NCBI GenBank assembly: GCA_000974665.1
Contig: BBSY01000002.1
Coordinates: 1,116,001-1,180,000 of the forward strand
DNA from: an alpha proteobacterium U9-1i
GTDB lineage: Bacteria; Pseudomonadota; Alphaproteobacteria; Caulobacterales; Aquidulcibacteraceae
Direction: 5' to 3'
DNA: 64,000 bases
Shown: positions 25,806 through 35,993 of the stretch, one piece after another
Position numbering within the stretch: position 1 is the first letter of the stretch
Layout of the letters: each line of letters opens with the position of its first letter
The notes under the pieces: generated by a model
Seen by the model: the letters and a program-made list of their open reading frames with translations, nothing else
Database searches by the model: none
What the model was told of the DNA's origin: nothing
Translations under genes and position numbers: made by a program

Positions 25806-28163
25806 ATGGGTGCGCTGAACAAGGGGCGCGTTGCGCTCCAAGTGCTGATCTTGGCGCTGTTGGGCGCATGCGCGGGAGGCGGCGGAGGGGGCGGTGGCGG
25901 CGGCGGTGGTACGAGCCCTGTCATCACGCCACCACCACCACCGCCACCACCCGGTACGCCGCGCCCACCGCCTGTGTCAGTGCCCACGCTGCCGCCGGCC
26001 GCTGCGCCGGGGAGCTTCCCCGCATCCAATTCGACCGAGTTCCTCGCCAATTGGGGGCCCGGCGGCATCAACGTCGAATCTGCTTGGCGCTATCAGAACG
26101 CGCACGGAGAAGGCGTTGTCATTGGCGTGATCGATGACGGCATCGATCCAAACCACCCAGAACTCATCGGCCGCGTCGACACCGTGAACTCGCGCGACAT
26201 CGTCGGCGCGCGCAACGCGCTGACGACGACGCAGTCACACGGCAGCGAACTCGCCTCCTTGATGGTCGGCAATTTCAACGGCAGCCAAACCGTCGGCGTC
26301 GCCTACCAGGCAACTGTGCTTGCGGTGCGGGCGGACGATGGCAGCGGCGGGTTTCTGGACGATACGCTGGCGGCAGCATTGAACTATGCGGTCGCCAACG
26401 GCGTCGACGTCGTCAATTTTTCGCTCGGCGGCACGAACCCCACCAACACCAATCTGCGCAACGCCATCCAAGCCGCAACGGCCGCTGGTGTGATCCTCGT
26501 GTTCTCCGCCGGCAATTCCGGGCCGGGCGCCACGAGCCCAAACTTTCCAGCACAACTCGCCGCCAATTCGGCGATTTCCAACGGGCTCATTCTTGTCGCT
26601 GGCGGGTCCAACCCGGACGGCACGTTCAACACACGGTCCAACGGCGCAGGCGTCGCCGCCAACCAATATTTGGTTGCGCCCGGTTGGGAAATCATCGTGC
26701 CCGACCACGGCCCGCCAGGCGCCGTTCCTGGTTTCCAAAGCTGCGGCGCTGCAGCGGGCATCGCTGCCGACCTGTGTGAGATTCAAGGCACTTCGTACGC
26801 CTCGCCGCATGTCGCCGCGGCGATCGCGGTGCTGAAGAGCGCCTTCCCAGGGCTGACCTCCTCGGAAGTCGTGCAGATCATCCTGCAATCAACCGACGAC
26901 ATGGGCGCCGCCGGCATCGATGCGCAAACAGGTTGGGGACACCTCAATCTCGAACGCGCGTTCGGGCCGATTGGCACGATGTCTTCGCCGTTGGCCACGT
27001 CGATGGCGAGCGGCGTCGAGATGGGGCCGACGCAATCGCTCGGCGCCGTCGGCGCGGCGTTTGGCGATGGCGTCACACGCCATAGCGCGGCTTGGACGGT
27101 CGCTGCCTTCGACAGCTTTGGACGCACCTATGACGTGAACTACGCGAACAATTGGGCCCGCGCGTCGGCGGGGCCTTCGACTGTAGTGCAAGCGCCCAGC
27201 CTCTGGCGCGCAGAGCGCGTGCAGGGAACGCGCGTTGAAATGGCATTCGCGGAAGATGTGGCGCCGGAGAGTTATCGTACAGCGATCGACCGCGCGGAGC
27301 TTGAGCAATCCGCCACACGCATCGACGCTGACCTTGGTGCGGGCTTGAGCGTCTCCTTCGCCGGCCATGGAGCGCGCGCGACCAGCGAGCAGACGGGCGA
27401 GCCCGTTGGGCATTTGTCCTACGTGCAGTCGGAAACGTCGCTGCGCGTCACGCAACAGCTCGGCAATACACTCAGTCTGTCGATGATCTCCGAAACAGGC
27501 GGCGAGTTCGCGGGCTTCGGCGGCGTGCGCAATGAGCGCAGTGCGAACGCAGCGCGCGCATCGCTCGACTTTGGCCGCTTCGGCTTTGACGTAACCGCCG
27601 GCCGCGTCGATGAGGCCGCGGGCGTTCTGGGCTTTGCGTGGTCGAGCGATATCGGCCCGACGCCCGGCGGCGAAACCGAATTCGCCACGCTCTCGGGCCA
27701 TCTCGTTCCAGCGCCAGGTTGGCGCGTCAGCTTCAGCGCTGAACACGGTATCGCCAACCTCCCGCAATCAGGTTGGCTGAGTGTCGATCAAAGTTTGCGG
27801 ACGAGCGCTTATGCCTTTGAAACGTCGCGCTGGATCACGCCCGGTTGGCTTGATCTCTACGGTGCGGAAGGCGAGGGCGTGCTGAGCCTCAGCGTCGCCC
27901 AGCCGTTGCGCGTCGAGGATGGCGCGATGTCGTTCATGGCGCCAACCGCGACCAATTACGGTCGCCGCTCGCTTTCGTTTGAACGCCGCACCTTCGAGCC
28001 GACGCCATCTGGCCGCGAAACGCGCGTCGCGCTTGGCTATCGCTACTTCGCCGGCGACGTGTTCTCGGCGTTCGGCGAAGTCGTGTACGTGAGCGAGCCA
28101 GGACACGTGCTGAAAGCCGATGCCGAAGGCGTGGCGCGCTTTGGCTTCCGTGTCAGGCGCTAA
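25806..28163 (+). CDS. Surface-anchored subtilisin-like serine protease with beta-rich C-terminal domain (NalP-like layout)
   Basis: A 785-residue S8 peptidase. It starts with a lipoprotein signal (LILALLGAC), then twelve Gly, a Pro-rich stretch with eight consecutive Pro, and the catalytic domain: Asp110 (GVIDDGID), His145 (SHGSELASL) and Ser330 (GTSYASPHVA). After about residue 390 the protein is rich in alternating hydrophobic/polar strands and ends FGFRVRR, resembling an autotransporter barrel, though without a clean terminal aromatic. Lipid anchor plus subtilase plus barrel is the layout of neisserial NalP. GTG at 25803 is an alternative start. Stop overlaps the manC stop. Confidence 0.82.
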   Translation: MGALNKGRVALQVLILALLGACAGGGGGGGGGGGGTSPVITPPPPPPPPGTPRPPPVSVPTLPPAAAPGSFPASNSTEFLANWGPGGINVESAWRYQNAHGEGVVIGVIDDGIDPNHPELIGRVDTVNSRDIVGARNALTTTQSHGSELASLMVGNFNGSQTVGVAYQATVLAVRADDGSGGFLDDTLAAALNYAVANGVDVVNFSLGGTNPTNTNLRNAIQAATAAGVILVFSAGNSGPGATSPNFPAQLAANSAISNGLILVAGGSNPDGTFNTRSNGAGVAANQYLVAPGWEIIVPDHGPPGAVPGFQSCGAAAGIAADLCEIQGTSYASPHVAAAIAVLKSAFPGLTSSEVVQIILQSTDDMGAAGIDAQTGWGHLNLERAFGPIGTMSSPLATSMASGVEMGPTQSLGAVGAAFGDGVTRHSAAWTVAAFDSFGRTYDVNYANNWARASAGPSTVVQAPSLWRAERVQGTRVEMAFAEDVAPESYRTAIDRAELEQSATRIDADLGAGLSVSFAGHGARATSEQTGEPVGHLSYVQSETSLRVTQQLGNTLSLSMISETGGEFAGFGGVRNERSANAARASLDFGRFGFDVTAGRVDEAAGVLGFAWSSDIGPTPGGETEFATLSGHLVPAPGWRVSFSAEHGIANLPQSGWLSVDQSLRTSAYAFETSRWITPGWLDLYGAEGEGVLSLSVAQPLRVEDGAMSFMAPTATNYGRRSLSFERRTFEPTPSGRETRVALGYRYFAGDVFSAFGEVVYVSEPGHVLKADAEGVARFGFRVRR
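25876..25951. repeat. Low-complexity poly-Gly / poly-Pro coding tract
   Basis: GGN repeats coding for twelve glycines, then CCN/CAC repeats coding for eight prolines, directly after the lipidated cysteine of the protease. The longest single-base run is five G, so simple slippage is less likely than triplet expansion. Confidence 0.7.
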
Positions 28164-29221
28164 AGCTTTTCCGCCAATTCCTTAAGCCGCTTCACATCCT
28201 GCGCGCGGCTGCGCGGGAGGATCAACACGGCGTCTCCCGTGGCGATCACGATCAGGTCGCTCACCCCCGCCACGCTGAGTGTCACACCGTCAGCGCGCAG
28301 GAGATTGCCGTCAGCATCGAGGGTGACGACTTTGCCGTGAACGGCGTTGCCGGCGCCATCCTTTGGTGAAAGCCGCCAGATTTCATCCCAGGAACCCAGA
28401 TCGGCCCACCCGATGTCGCACGGGGCCACGGCGCCGCGTTTGGTCTTTTCCATCACCGCGATGTCCAGCGGCATGGAAGGCGTCTTGTTGAACGCCGTTT
28501 CGTCCAAGCGAATCTCTACGCCATGTCGACGCGCCAAGCGCAGCGCTTCGAGCGCGGCGTCGCGGACATCCGCGCTCTGCGCGAATTCCTCCAGCATCAC
28601 GCGTGGGCTGAACAGGAACATGCCCGAATTCCAAGCATAGCCGCCGTGCTCAAGGTACGCGCGCGCCGTCGCGTCGTTTGGCTTTTCCCGGAAGGAGTCG
28701 ATCGCGTACACGCCCGCGCCAAGCTCGGCGCCACGTTTGATGTAGCCGTACCCAGTTTCCGGCCGATCGGGATTGATTCCGAACGTGACAATCCGCTCGC
28801 GCGCAAACGGCGCCGCGCGTTCGATCGCCGCCAGAAACGCCGCGCGGTCATTGATTTGGTGATCCGCCGGCAGCAACAGCACCAGCGCTTCCGGCTCTAA
28901 CTCCGCCCCTAAGGCCGCGGCGATCGCGCCAACGGCTGCAGTGTTGCGCGCCGCTGGTTCAAGCACGATGGCCGTGGGCTGCACGCTGATCGCCGCCAAT
29001 GCCTCGGCGATGAGTTCGGCATGGCTCACATTCGCCTGCATCATCGGCGGCGCGAAGGACAGCGCGCCCGCCTGACCGCGCACCCGCGCGACGGTTTCAC
29101 CAATCAGCGTGCCCGCGCCACCCAAAGCGTGGAATTGCTTTGGCCGCGCCTCGGTTGAGGCCGGCCAAAGCCGCGTGCCGGAGCCGCCGGACATGATCGC
29201 TGGGAGAATGCGGATGGTCAT
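28160..29221 (-). CDS. manC: Mannose-1-phosphate guanylyltransferase
   Basis: Makes GDP-mannose from mannose-1-phosphate and GTP. The 353-residue protein has the pyrophosphorylase signature MSGGSGTRLWPAS...RPKQF, LLLPADHQI, TGYGYIK, FREKPN and WNSGMFLF, in order. It lacks the C-terminal cupin isomerase domain of bifunctional ManC, so isomerase activity must come from elsewhere; the divergent AGE-family gene at 29298 is the obvious candidate. The start at 29221 follows from the MTIRILPAIMSGG alignment. Confidence 0.93.
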   Translation of the reverse strand: MTIRILPAIMSGGSGTRLWPASTEARPKQFHALGGAGTLIGETVARVRGQAGALSFAPPMMQANVSHAELIAEALAAISVQPTAIVLEPAARNTAAVGAIAAALGAELEPEALVLLLPADHQINDRAAFLAAIERAAPFARERIVTFGINPDRPETGYGYIKRGAELGAGVYAIDSFREKPNDATARAYLEHGGYAWNSGMFLFSPRVMLEEFAQSADVRDAALEALRLARRHGVEIRLDETAFNKTPSMPLDIAVMEKTKRGAVAPCDIGWADLGSWDEIWRLSPKDGAGNAVHGKVVTLDADGNLLRADGVTLSVAGVSDLIVIATGDAVLILPRSRAQDVKRLKELAEKL

Positions 29222-29297
29222 TAAGGGCCTTTGAGGTCGCAGGCTTGCATAGGAAGGGCCAACGAAAGCTGTGGCCCCGCCGTTCCGGCGAGGCTGC

Positions 29298-30452
29298 ATG
29301 CAGATTAGTGTCGAATCGGTGCGTGCCGAAATGAGCCAAATTCCGTTCGCCGAGTTGCGGACCTGGATTTTCCAGGACGCGCTGCCCTTTTGGGCGGCGG
29401 CGGGCGTTGATCACGAGCACGGCGGCTTCCGCGAGGAAGTGGGCCCCGATGGGCTGGCAACCGCCGCGCCATTCAAGCGCGTGCGGGCGATGTGCCGGCA
29501 AACCTACGTCTTTTCTCACGCCGCTTTGCTCGGCTGGAAGGAAGGCGAGGCGCACTCCACGCGCGGTTACGAATTCCTGGTCTCGAACGTTCGGCTTCAG
29601 GATGGTTGGGCCCGGTTGCTCACGCGCGATGGCGCACCGAGCGACACCCGCCAGGATCTCTACGACCTCGCCTTCGTGCTCTTCGCCATGGTGTGGCGCT
29701 ACAAGCTCACGCGCGATCCGGAGGCGCTCGCCCACGCCCACGCAATTCTCGATTTCATCGACACGCGCATGCGGCATGGCGAGGGCTTCCTGCATGCTCT
29801 GCCCGCCGAAGGGCCGCGACTGCAAAACCCGCATATGCACTTGTTTGAGGCCACGCTCGCTGGCTTCGAGGCCACGCAGGACGAGCGCTTCCTCGGCTTC
29901 GCCCATGAGCTGGCGGCCTTGTTCAAGAGCCGCCTGTTCGACGGTCTGACCCTTGGCGAACGCTTCAACGAAGATTGGACGCGCCGCACCGATGAAGCCG
30001 GCCGCGTGCTGGAACCTGGGCACCAATTCGAATGGGCCTGGATTCTGGGCCTCTACCAGAAACTTTCGGGCGTGAACGCCACACGCGAAGCCGAGGCGTT
30101 GGTGTCGTTCGCTGAATTGCACGGCGTCGATCCCAAGACCCAGGCGGTTTACGACGCGATCGACGAAGGGGGCGCGCCGCTCAAAACCAGCTCTCGCACA
30201 TGGCCCAACACCGAGCGTGTGAAGGGCTGGCTTGCGCTTTACGAACTGACGGGCCGCGACCCGCGCGCCGCTGTCGCCGGCTCCTGCCGTTTGCTGCTCG
30301 ACAGATATTTGGCTGCGCCGGCGCCGCGCGGCTCTTGGATTGATCATTTCGACGCCGACGGCCGCGCGCTCGCGCAAGCGGCGCCCGCATCGACGTTTTA
30401 CCACCTCTTTCTTGCCTTCACCGAGGTGTTGCGGTTCGAAGGCCGGCTATGA
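29298..30452 (+). CDS. AGE-family sugar isomerase, probably mannose-6-phosphate isomerase
   Basis: A 384-residue (alpha/alpha)6-barrel protein of the N-acylglucosamine 2-epimerase / mannose isomerase family. Markers include [58 protein letters not shown] and [10 protein letters not shown], with conserved His residues in each. It is divergent from manC across 76 bases, which points to the mannose-6-phosphate / fructose-6-phosphate step supplying GDP-mannose. Start at 29298 (GGCGAGG just upstream); a nine-codon extension is possible. Confidence 0.85.
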   Translation: MQISVESVRAEMSQIPFAELRTWIFQDALPFWAAAGVDHEHGGFREEVGPDGLATAAPFKRVRAMCRQTYVFSHAALLGWKEGEAHSTRGYEFLVSNVRLQDGWARLLTRDGAPSDTRQDLYDLAFVLFAMVWRYKLTRDPEALAHAHAILDFIDTRMRHGEGFLHALPAEGPRLQNPHMHLFEATLAGFEATQDERFLGFAHELAALFKSRLFDGLTLGERFNEDWTRRTDEAGRVLEPGHQFEWAWILGLYQKLSGVNATREAEALVSFAELHGVDPKTQAVYDAIDEGGAPLKTSSRTWPNTERVKGWLALYELTGRDPRAAVAGSCRLLLDRYLAAPAPRGSWIDHFDADGRALAQAAPASTFYHLFLAFTEVLRFEGRL

Positions 30453-31309
30453 CCGAGCGCTACGTCCTCCGCCTCGCTTGCCCCAACCGCCCTGGGATTG
30501 TCGCGGCGGTGTCGGCCTGCCTGTTCGAGGCCGGCGCCAACATTCTCGACGCTCAGCAATTCGACGATACCGAGACGCAGCAATTCTTCGCCCGCATCGA
30601 GTTCGACCCAGCATCGCCGACTTTTGACGCAGCCGCGCTGCGCCAACGTTTTGCGCCGATCGGCGCGCGCTTCGCGATGGATTGGAACATCCGCGACATG
30701 CGCGAAAAGCGGCGCGTGTTGTTGATGGCGTCCCGCCAACACCATTGTCTTGCGGATTTGCTCTACCGACTGCGCTGGGGCGAGTTGGCTATGGAGGTGA
30801 CGGCGATCGTCTCGAACCATCCGCGCGAGAGCTTCGAGGGCCTGGAGTTCGGCGCCATCCCGTTTCATCATCTGCCGGTAACGCCGCAAACCAAGGCCGA
30901 GCAAGAGGCCAAATTACTGGACCTCATCGCCGCCACAGGCGCCGATCTCGTCGTGCTTGCGCGTTACATGCAGATTTTGTCGCCGGAATTGTCGCACGCT
31001 TTGGCGGGGCGCTGCATCAACATCCATCATTCGTTTCTGCCGGGATTCAAAGGCGCGCGGCCCTATCACCAAGCTTTCGAACATGGCGTGAAAATCATCG
31101 GCGCCACCGCGCACTTCGTGACGCCAGGCTTGGACGAAGGCCCGATCATCGAACAGGATGTAGAAGCGATCACGCATCGCGATCGGCCCGAGGACTTGGT
31201 GCGCAAAGGCCGCGACATCGAACGCCGCGTGCTCGCGCGCGCTCTCGTTTGGGCGCTTGAAGACCGGATCTTTGTCGATGGCGCAAAGACCGTCGTGTTC
31301 CGCGATTAG
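30449..31309 (+). CDS. purU: Formyltetrahydrofolate deformylase
   Basis: Hydrolyses 10-formyl-THF to formate and THF. The 286-residue protein has an N-terminal ACT domain ([25 protein letters not shown]) and a C-terminal formyltransferase fold with the active-site [38 protein letters not shown]. It starts by ATGA overlap with the mannose isomerase stop, an unexpected operon partner. Its TAG shares TTAG (31306-31309) with the stop of convergent cysNC. Confidence 0.94.
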   Translation: MTERYVLRLACPNRPGIVAAVSACLFEAGANILDAQQFDDTETQQFFARIEFDPASPTFDAAALRQRFAPIGARFAMDWNIRDMREKRRVLLMASRQHHCLADLLYRLRWGELAMEVTAIVSNHPRESFEGLEFGAIPFHHLPVTPQTKAEQEAKLLDLIAATGADLVVLARYMQILSPELSHALAGRCINIHHSFLPGFKGARPYHQAFEHGVKIIGATAHFVTPGLDEGPIIEQDVEAITHRDRPEDLVRKGRDIERRVLARALVWALEDRIFVDGAKTVVFRD

Positions 31310-33183
31310 CGACCAATGTGTGCGACGATGGCCGCCACAATCTGATCGGCAGCGTCGCTGGCGGTCAGTTTCTCGCTGTCGAGATAAATATCCGGCGCAG
31401 CGGGCGCCTCGTATGGTGAATCCAGCCCGGTGAAATTCTTGATCAATCCGGCGCGTGCTTTCTTATAGAGCCCTTTCGCGTCGCGTGCTTCGGCGACCGC
31501 GAGCGGCACATCAACAAACACCTCCAAAAATTCGCCGTGCTTGAACAAGGCGCGCGCCATGTCACGTTCAGACCTGAACGGCGAGATGAAGGACGCCAAC
31601 ACGATCAGCCCGGCGTCCGTCATCAATTTGGCGACCTCCGCGACGCGGCGTATGTTCTCAACTCTGTCGGCGTCGCTGAACCCCAGGTCGCGATTGAGGC
31701 CATGTCGGACGTTGTCGCCATCGAGCAGTATCGTGTGCTTGCCCATGACGTAAAGTTTCTTCTCGACGAGATTGGCGATCGTGGATTTGCCGGCCCCAGA
31801 AAGACCCGTGAACCACAGCACCAGAGGTTTCTGACCCTTGATGCGTGCATGCGCGTCACGATCGACTTCGATCGCCTGCCAATGGATGTTGTGCGCGCGG
31901 CGGAGTGCAAAAGTGAGTGTGCCGGCGCCGATAGTCTCATTGCTAATCGGATCGATCAGCACGAAGGCGCCGAGCTCGCGGCTTTGGGAGTATGGCTCAA
32001 ATGCAATCGCCTGCTCAAGCGAGAGATTGCAGACGGCGATATCGTTCAATGCAAGCTGGCGAGCGGCCACGTGCTCAAGCGTTTCGACATTGTAGCGATA
32101 GCGAATGTCGGTGATCGACGCGGAGACGGTTCTTGCGCCATGCTTCAGTAGGTAGCGTCGACCCGGAAATAGGGGCGTCTCGCTCATCCATATCAAAGTC
32201 GCTTGAAACTGGTCAGCGATCTCGGCCGGCGCACTGGCCGCGACGATCACATCGCCGCGCGAACAATCGATCTCGCAGTTCAGCGTCAGTGTCACCGACT
32301 GGCCTGCGCGCGCTTGGGGCAAATCGCCGTCCATGGTCACAATGCGTTCGATTTTGGCTTCGGAGCCACGTGGCGCGATGCGGACCCTGTCGCCAGGTGC
32401 AACGCGACCGGAGACAATCCGTCCGGCGATGCCTCGGAAATTCTGATCGGGACGGTTAACCCACTGAACCGGCATGCGGAATGGCTTGTCCTCCAAATCG
32501 TCCGCGGCAACGGCGATCGTTTCAAGATGCGTCAGCAAGCCGGGTCCTGAGTGCCAGGGCATGTCTGTGCTCTTGGTTGCGATGTTTGCACCCGTCAACG
32601 CGGAGATCGGGACCGCCGTTATGTCGGTAAGATCGAGCTTTGCGGCGAACGCCCGATACTCGGCTTCGATCGCTGCAAAGCGCGCCTGGTCAAAACCGAC
32701 TAGGTCCATCTTGTTCACGGCAAGCACAACGTGGCGAATGCCCATCACTGACACGACGAACGAGTGTCGCCGCGTTTGCGCTTGAACGCCTTTGCGCGCA
32801 TCAACGAGGATCAGCGCGAGATCGGCGCCGGATGCGCCAGTCGCCATGTTGCGCGTGTATTGTTCGTGGCCCGGCGTGTCGGCGACGATGAACTTACGTC
32901 GCGACGTCGTGAAATAGCGGTAGGCCACATCGATTGTGATGCCTTGCTCGCGTTCAGCGCTGAGCCCGTCGAGCAGCAATGACACGTCAAGCGTGCCGCC
33001 AGCGCGGCCTTGGCGCTCGGAGTCGGTTTTGAGAGAAGTGAGCTGATCTTCGAGAACTAAGTTGGCGTCATAGAGCAGGCGCCCGATCAATGTGGATTTG
33101 CCGTCGTCCACCGAACCGCAGGTGATGAACCTCAAAACCGATTTGCATTCCTGCGCTTCAAGGTAGGCGGCGAGGGCGATCAT
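31306..33183 (-). CDS. cysNC: Bifunctional sulfate adenylyltransferase large subunit / APS kinase
   Basis: A 625-residue fusion making PAPS. Residues 1-430 are the CysN GTPase: [15 protein letters not shown] (P-loop), [15 protein letters not shown] and NKMDLVGF. From about residue 440 the APS-kinase domain shows the P-loop [24 protein letters not shown] and [13 protein letters not shown]. It forms the sulfurylase with CysD, whose stop overlaps its ATG by one base (TAATG). PAPS is needed for both reduction and sulfotransfer; the polysaccharide context and a sulfotransferase gene at 45421 favour a contribution to sulfation. Confidence 0.95.
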   Translation of the reverse strand: MIALAAYLEAQECKSVLRFITCGSVDDGKSTLIGRLLYDANLVLEDQLTSLKTDSERQGRAGGTLDVSLLLDGLSAEREQGITIDVAYRYFTTSRRKFIVADTPGHEQYTRNMATGASGADLALILVDARKGVQAQTRRHSFVVSVMGIRHVVLAVNKMDLVGFDQARFAAIEAEYRAFAAKLDLTDITAVPISALTGANIATKSTDMPWHSGPGLLTHLETIAVAADDLEDKPFRMPVQWVNRPDQNFRGIAGRIVSGRVAPGDRVRIAPRGSEAKIERIVTMDGDLPQARAGQSVTLTLNCEIDCSRGDVIVAASAPAEIADQFQATLIWMSETPLFPGRRYLLKHGARTVSASITDIRYRYNVETLEHVAARQLALNDIAVCNLSLEQAIAFEPYSQSRELGAFVLIDPISNETIGAGTLTFALRRAHNIHWQAIEVDRDAHARIKGQKPLVLWFTGLSGAGKSTIANLVEKKLYVMGKHTILLDGDNVRHGLNRDLGFSDADRVENIRRVAEVAKLMTDAGLIVLASFISPFRSERDMARALFKHGEFLEVFVDVPLAVAEARDAKGLYKKARAGLIKNFTGLDSPYEAPAAPDIYLDSEKLTASDAADQIVAAIVAHIGR

Positions 33184-34091
33184 TAGAAATAGCCTTCTTG
33201 CTTCTTCTTCTCCATCGAGGACGAGTGATCGTGGTCGATGATGCGTCCTTGGCGCTCGCTGGTCTTCGCGACAAACATTTCCTCAAGAACCGCGTCGAGA
33301 GTGGCTGCGTTGCTCTCGATGGCGCCGGTCAGCGGATAGCAGCCAAGCGTGCGGAAGCGCACGATGCGGTTCTCGATCTTCTCGCCGGGCTGGAGCCGCA
33401 TGCGCTCGTCGTCGGCCATGATCCAGGCGCCCTCGCGGCGCACCACCGGGCGCGTGGCGGCGAGATAGAGGGGAACAATCGGAATGTTCTCGCGACGGAT
33501 GTACTGCCAGACGTCGAGTTCGGTCCAGTTCGAGAGCGGGAACACGCGGATGCTTTCGCCCTGGTGTTTGCGAACATTGTAGAGCGACCAGAGTTCAGGT
33601 CGCTGCATTTTGGGATCCCAGCGATGCGCGCTGCTTCGGAATGAGAAGATGCGTTCCTTGGCGCGGCTCTTCTCTTCGTCGCGCCGCGCGCCGCCGAAGG
33701 CGACATCAAAACCGTGCTTGTCGAGCGCCTGGCGGAGACCTTCGGTTTTCCAGACATCAGTATGCACCGAAGACCCATGGTCAAACGGATTGATCCCACG
33801 CGCGATTGCTTCGGGGTTTTGATGAACTAACAGCTCCAGCCCAGCATCTCGTGCGGTGCGTTCGCGCATCTCGTACATGGCGCGGAACTTCCAGGTTGTA
33901 TCGACGTGCAACAGCGGGAACGGTGGGGAGCTTGGATAAAACGCCTTCTGCGCCAAGCGAAGCATGACTGAGCTGTCTTTGCCGATCGAGTAGAGCATGA
34001 CCGGGCGTTGGGCTTCCGCCACGGCCTCTCGCATGATGTGAATGGACTCGGCTTCCAGCCGGCTGAGATGGGAGAGCGGGTCAGACGCCAT
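33183..34091 (-). CDS. cysD: Sulfate adenylyltransferase small subunit
   Basis: The 302-residue catalytic ATP sulfurylase subunit. The PP-loop is [16 protein letters not shown] near residue 35; [35 protein letters not shown] and [11 protein letters not shown] are conserved. The ATG at 34091 lies inside the end of the epimerase gene (11-base overlap), and no strong ribosome-binding site precedes it, so translation is probably coupled. No phosphosulfate reductase (cysH) is adjacent. Confidence 0.95.
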   Translation of the reverse strand: MASDPLSHLSRLEAESIHIMREAVAEAQRPVMLYSIGKDSSVMLRLAQKAFYPSSPPFPLLHVDTTWKFRAMYEMRERTARDAGLELLVHQNPEAIARGINPFDHGSSVHTDVWKTEGLRQALDKHGFDVAFGGARRDEEKSRAKERIFSFRSSAHRWDPKMQRPELWSLYNVRKHQGESIRVFPLSNWTELDVWQYIRRENIPIVPLYLAATRPVVRREGAWIMADDERMRLQPGEKIENRIVRFRTLGCYPLTGAIESNAATLDAVLEEMFVAKTSERQGRIIDHDHSSSMEKKKQEGYF

Positions 34092-35091
34092 AATAGTTGC
34101 GATACCAGTCCACAAACCGCGACACGCCCACCTCAATCGGCGTTTGCGGCGCGAAGCCGACGTCGCGCACCAAATCGTCAACATCGGCGAACGTCGCCGG
34201 CACATCACCTGGCTGCATCGGCAGGAAGTTTTTCACCGCCTTCTGGCCGAGCTTTTCTTCGATCACCTCGATCAGCCGCATCAGCTTCACCGGCGTGTTG
34301 TTGCCGATATTGTAGATGCGGTAGGGGGCGCTTGAGGTCGCCGGATCAGGCGTCTGGCCGTTCCAATCCGCGTTCACCTGGGCGGGCTTGTCGCCGACGC
34401 GCACCAAAGCTTCGACGATGTCGTCCACATAGGTGAAATCCCGCTCCATGTTGCCGTTGTTGAACACGTCGATCGGGCGCCCCTCCAGGATCGCCTTCGT
34501 GAAGAGGAACATCGCCATGTCCGGCCGGCCCCACGGGCCGTAGACCGTAAAAAAGCGAAGGCCAGTCGTCGGCACGCGGAAGAGGTGGCTGTAGGAATGG
34601 GCGAGCAGCTCATTGGCCTTTTTCGAGGCCGCGTAGATGCTCAGAGGGTGATCGACGTTCTGGTGGACCGAGAACGGCATTTTCGTCACCGCCCCGTAAA
34701 CTGAAGACGAGGACGCGTAGACGAGGTGCTTCACCCCGTTGTGGCGACAGCCCTCGAGGATATTCACAAAGCCATCGAGGTTCGATTTTACGTAGGCCTG
34801 CGGGTTTTGCAGTGAGTATCGGACGCCGGCCTGGGCGGCCATATTGAAGACCAGCTCAAACTTCTCCTTTTCAAACAGGTTCTTAATGAAGGCCGCGTCG
34901 GCCAGATCTGCCTCTAAGAAGCGAAACCCCGGATGCGCCTCGAGCTGCTTCAGCCGGTCGCGCTTTAGCGCGACGCTGTAGTAATCGGTCACCACATCAA
35001 GGCCGATCACTGGCCTTCCAGTGGCCAGTAGGCGCTCGGCGAGGTGATAGCCAATAAATCCGGCCGTGCCGGTGACGAGGATGGGGGTCAT
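34081..35091 (-). CDS. NAD-dependent sugar epimerase, UDP-glucuronate 4-epimerase-like
   Basis: A 336-residue extended SDR. The N-terminal NAD motif is [15 protein letters not shown]; the catalytic site has ASSSSVYG and [15 protein letters not shown] (Tyr-x3-Lys). [38 protein letters not shown] and [17 protein letters not shown] are characteristic of the UDP-glucuronate/galacturonate epimerase group (Gla/LpsL-like). It is first in a three-gene run with cysD and cysNC. The start at 35091 discards an unsupported 26-codon extension. Confidence 0.88.
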   Translation of the reverse strand: MTPILVTGTAGFIGYHLAERLLATGRPVIGLDVVTDYYSVALKRDRLKQLEAHPGFRFLEADLADAAFIKNLFEKEKFELVFNMAAQAGVRYSLQNPQAYVKSNLDGFVNILEGCRHNGVKHLVYASSSSVYGAVTKMPFSVHQNVDHPLSIYAASKKANELLAHSYSHLFRVPTTGLRFFTVYGPWGRPDMAMFLFTKAILEGRPIDVFNNGNMERDFTYVDDIVEALVRVGDKPAQVNADWNGQTPDPATSSAPYRIYNIGNNTPVKLMRLIEVIEEKLGQKAVKNFLPMQPGDVPATFADVDDLVRDVGFAPQTPIEVGVSRFVDWYRNYYGV

Positions 35092-35220
35092 TGAGGCCTC
35101 ATCGGACGCAAGGTCGCGCCGCCTGCGAGCGTCTTGCCAGTCGATAGGTTGCGGTACGGTCAAAAGCAACGCGCCGCACCCGCGATTTTCGCCCCGCCGG
35201 ACCGGTTACGCCGCTGACCC

Positions 35221-35236
35221 GTGACGGAAACGTCAC
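35221..35236. promoter_or_regulatory. Hairpin/operator-like inverted repeat in a divergent intergenic region
   Basis: GTGACG-GAAA-CGTCAC in the 260-base gap between the divergent epimerase and small-protein genes. A tandem GTTACC repeat lies at about 35284-35307. Either could bind a regulator; nothing more can be said. Confidence 0.3.
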
Positions 35237-35351
35237 CAAAATTTCCGCTCTTAGACGCTAGGCGCCGCACGAAATTTAAGCTTTGTTACCCCAACGAGGT
35301 TACCCGTGCGCGGGCGGAATCGCGCGCGCGGCGCGCAGGCAGGAGCGGACG

Positions 35352-35858
35352 ATGGCGCAGAAGTTTGCCGATCACGGCGCGGAAATGCGCGACACGGTCG
35401 TGAAATCCAGCCTAACGGGCGTGGCCGCGACGATGCTCGCCGTCACCGCGTTTTCGCCGGCCGGCTTCGGCGGGGTCATCGGCACGTCGCTCGCTTCAGG
35501 CAGCAATTCAAGCTCCACCGCCGCCGATAACGTCTACAGCGAATTGCCGCCGTTTCCGTCGCCGCTCTCGAGCGTCGAACTGGATGACATTCGTAGCCGC
35601 TTGGCGCGCACGAGCGCTTCGCTTGAAATCACGCGCGCCGCGACCGACGAACGCATCGAGCGCATCCGCTCGATCGCCGTCAGCGATGGTTTGGTGACGT
35701 TCTCGCCGATGTCGAACGTGGGTGAAGTACGCGTCAATCAAGCCGCTGCAGCGCCCGCGCCCGTGGAGACTGCCGCGCGCACGGTTGTGATCCAGCCAGA
35801 ACATCGCGACGCGAACCTTGAGCTCGCGGCGCTGTTGCTCGCGCACGAAAACATCTGA
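35352..35858 (+). CDS. Membrane or exported protein, paralogue of the 22578-22865 product
   Basis: A 168-residue protein with one hydrophobic segment (GVAATMLAVTAFSPAGFGGVIG, ~residues 20-41), a Ser/Asn-rich linker, the helix ELDDIRSRLARTSASLEITRAATDERIERIRS and a C-terminal tail with a second short helix (DANLELAALLLAHE). The helix aligns without gaps to that of the 95-residue protein at 22578. AGGAG is 6 bases before the ATG. Family unknown. Confidence 0.6.
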   Translation: MAQKFADHGAEMRDTVVKSSLTGVAATMLAVTAFSPAGFGGVIGTSLASGSNSSSTAADNVYSELPPFPSPLSSVELDDIRSRLARTSASLEITRAATDERIERIRSIAVSDGLVTFSPMSNVGEVRVNQAAAAPAPVETAARTVVIQPEHRDANLELAALLLAHENI

Positions 35859-35993
35859 TCAAAAAAGAAAATGACGCGCGGCTTTCGCATGCGCGGAGTG
35901 GCGCGTGCTCTGATGCGCGCCGAGTCTCGTTCGTGACTCACTGCAAGGCTTGCGCTAACCAAGTGCGCGGGCTGTGTAAGCGGAGGGGCGAAC

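Noticed and set aside
35270-35290. CtrA-box-like TTAA-N7-T(T)A upstream of the gene at 35352
   Set aside because: The second half-site is TACC rather than TTAA; too weak to call.
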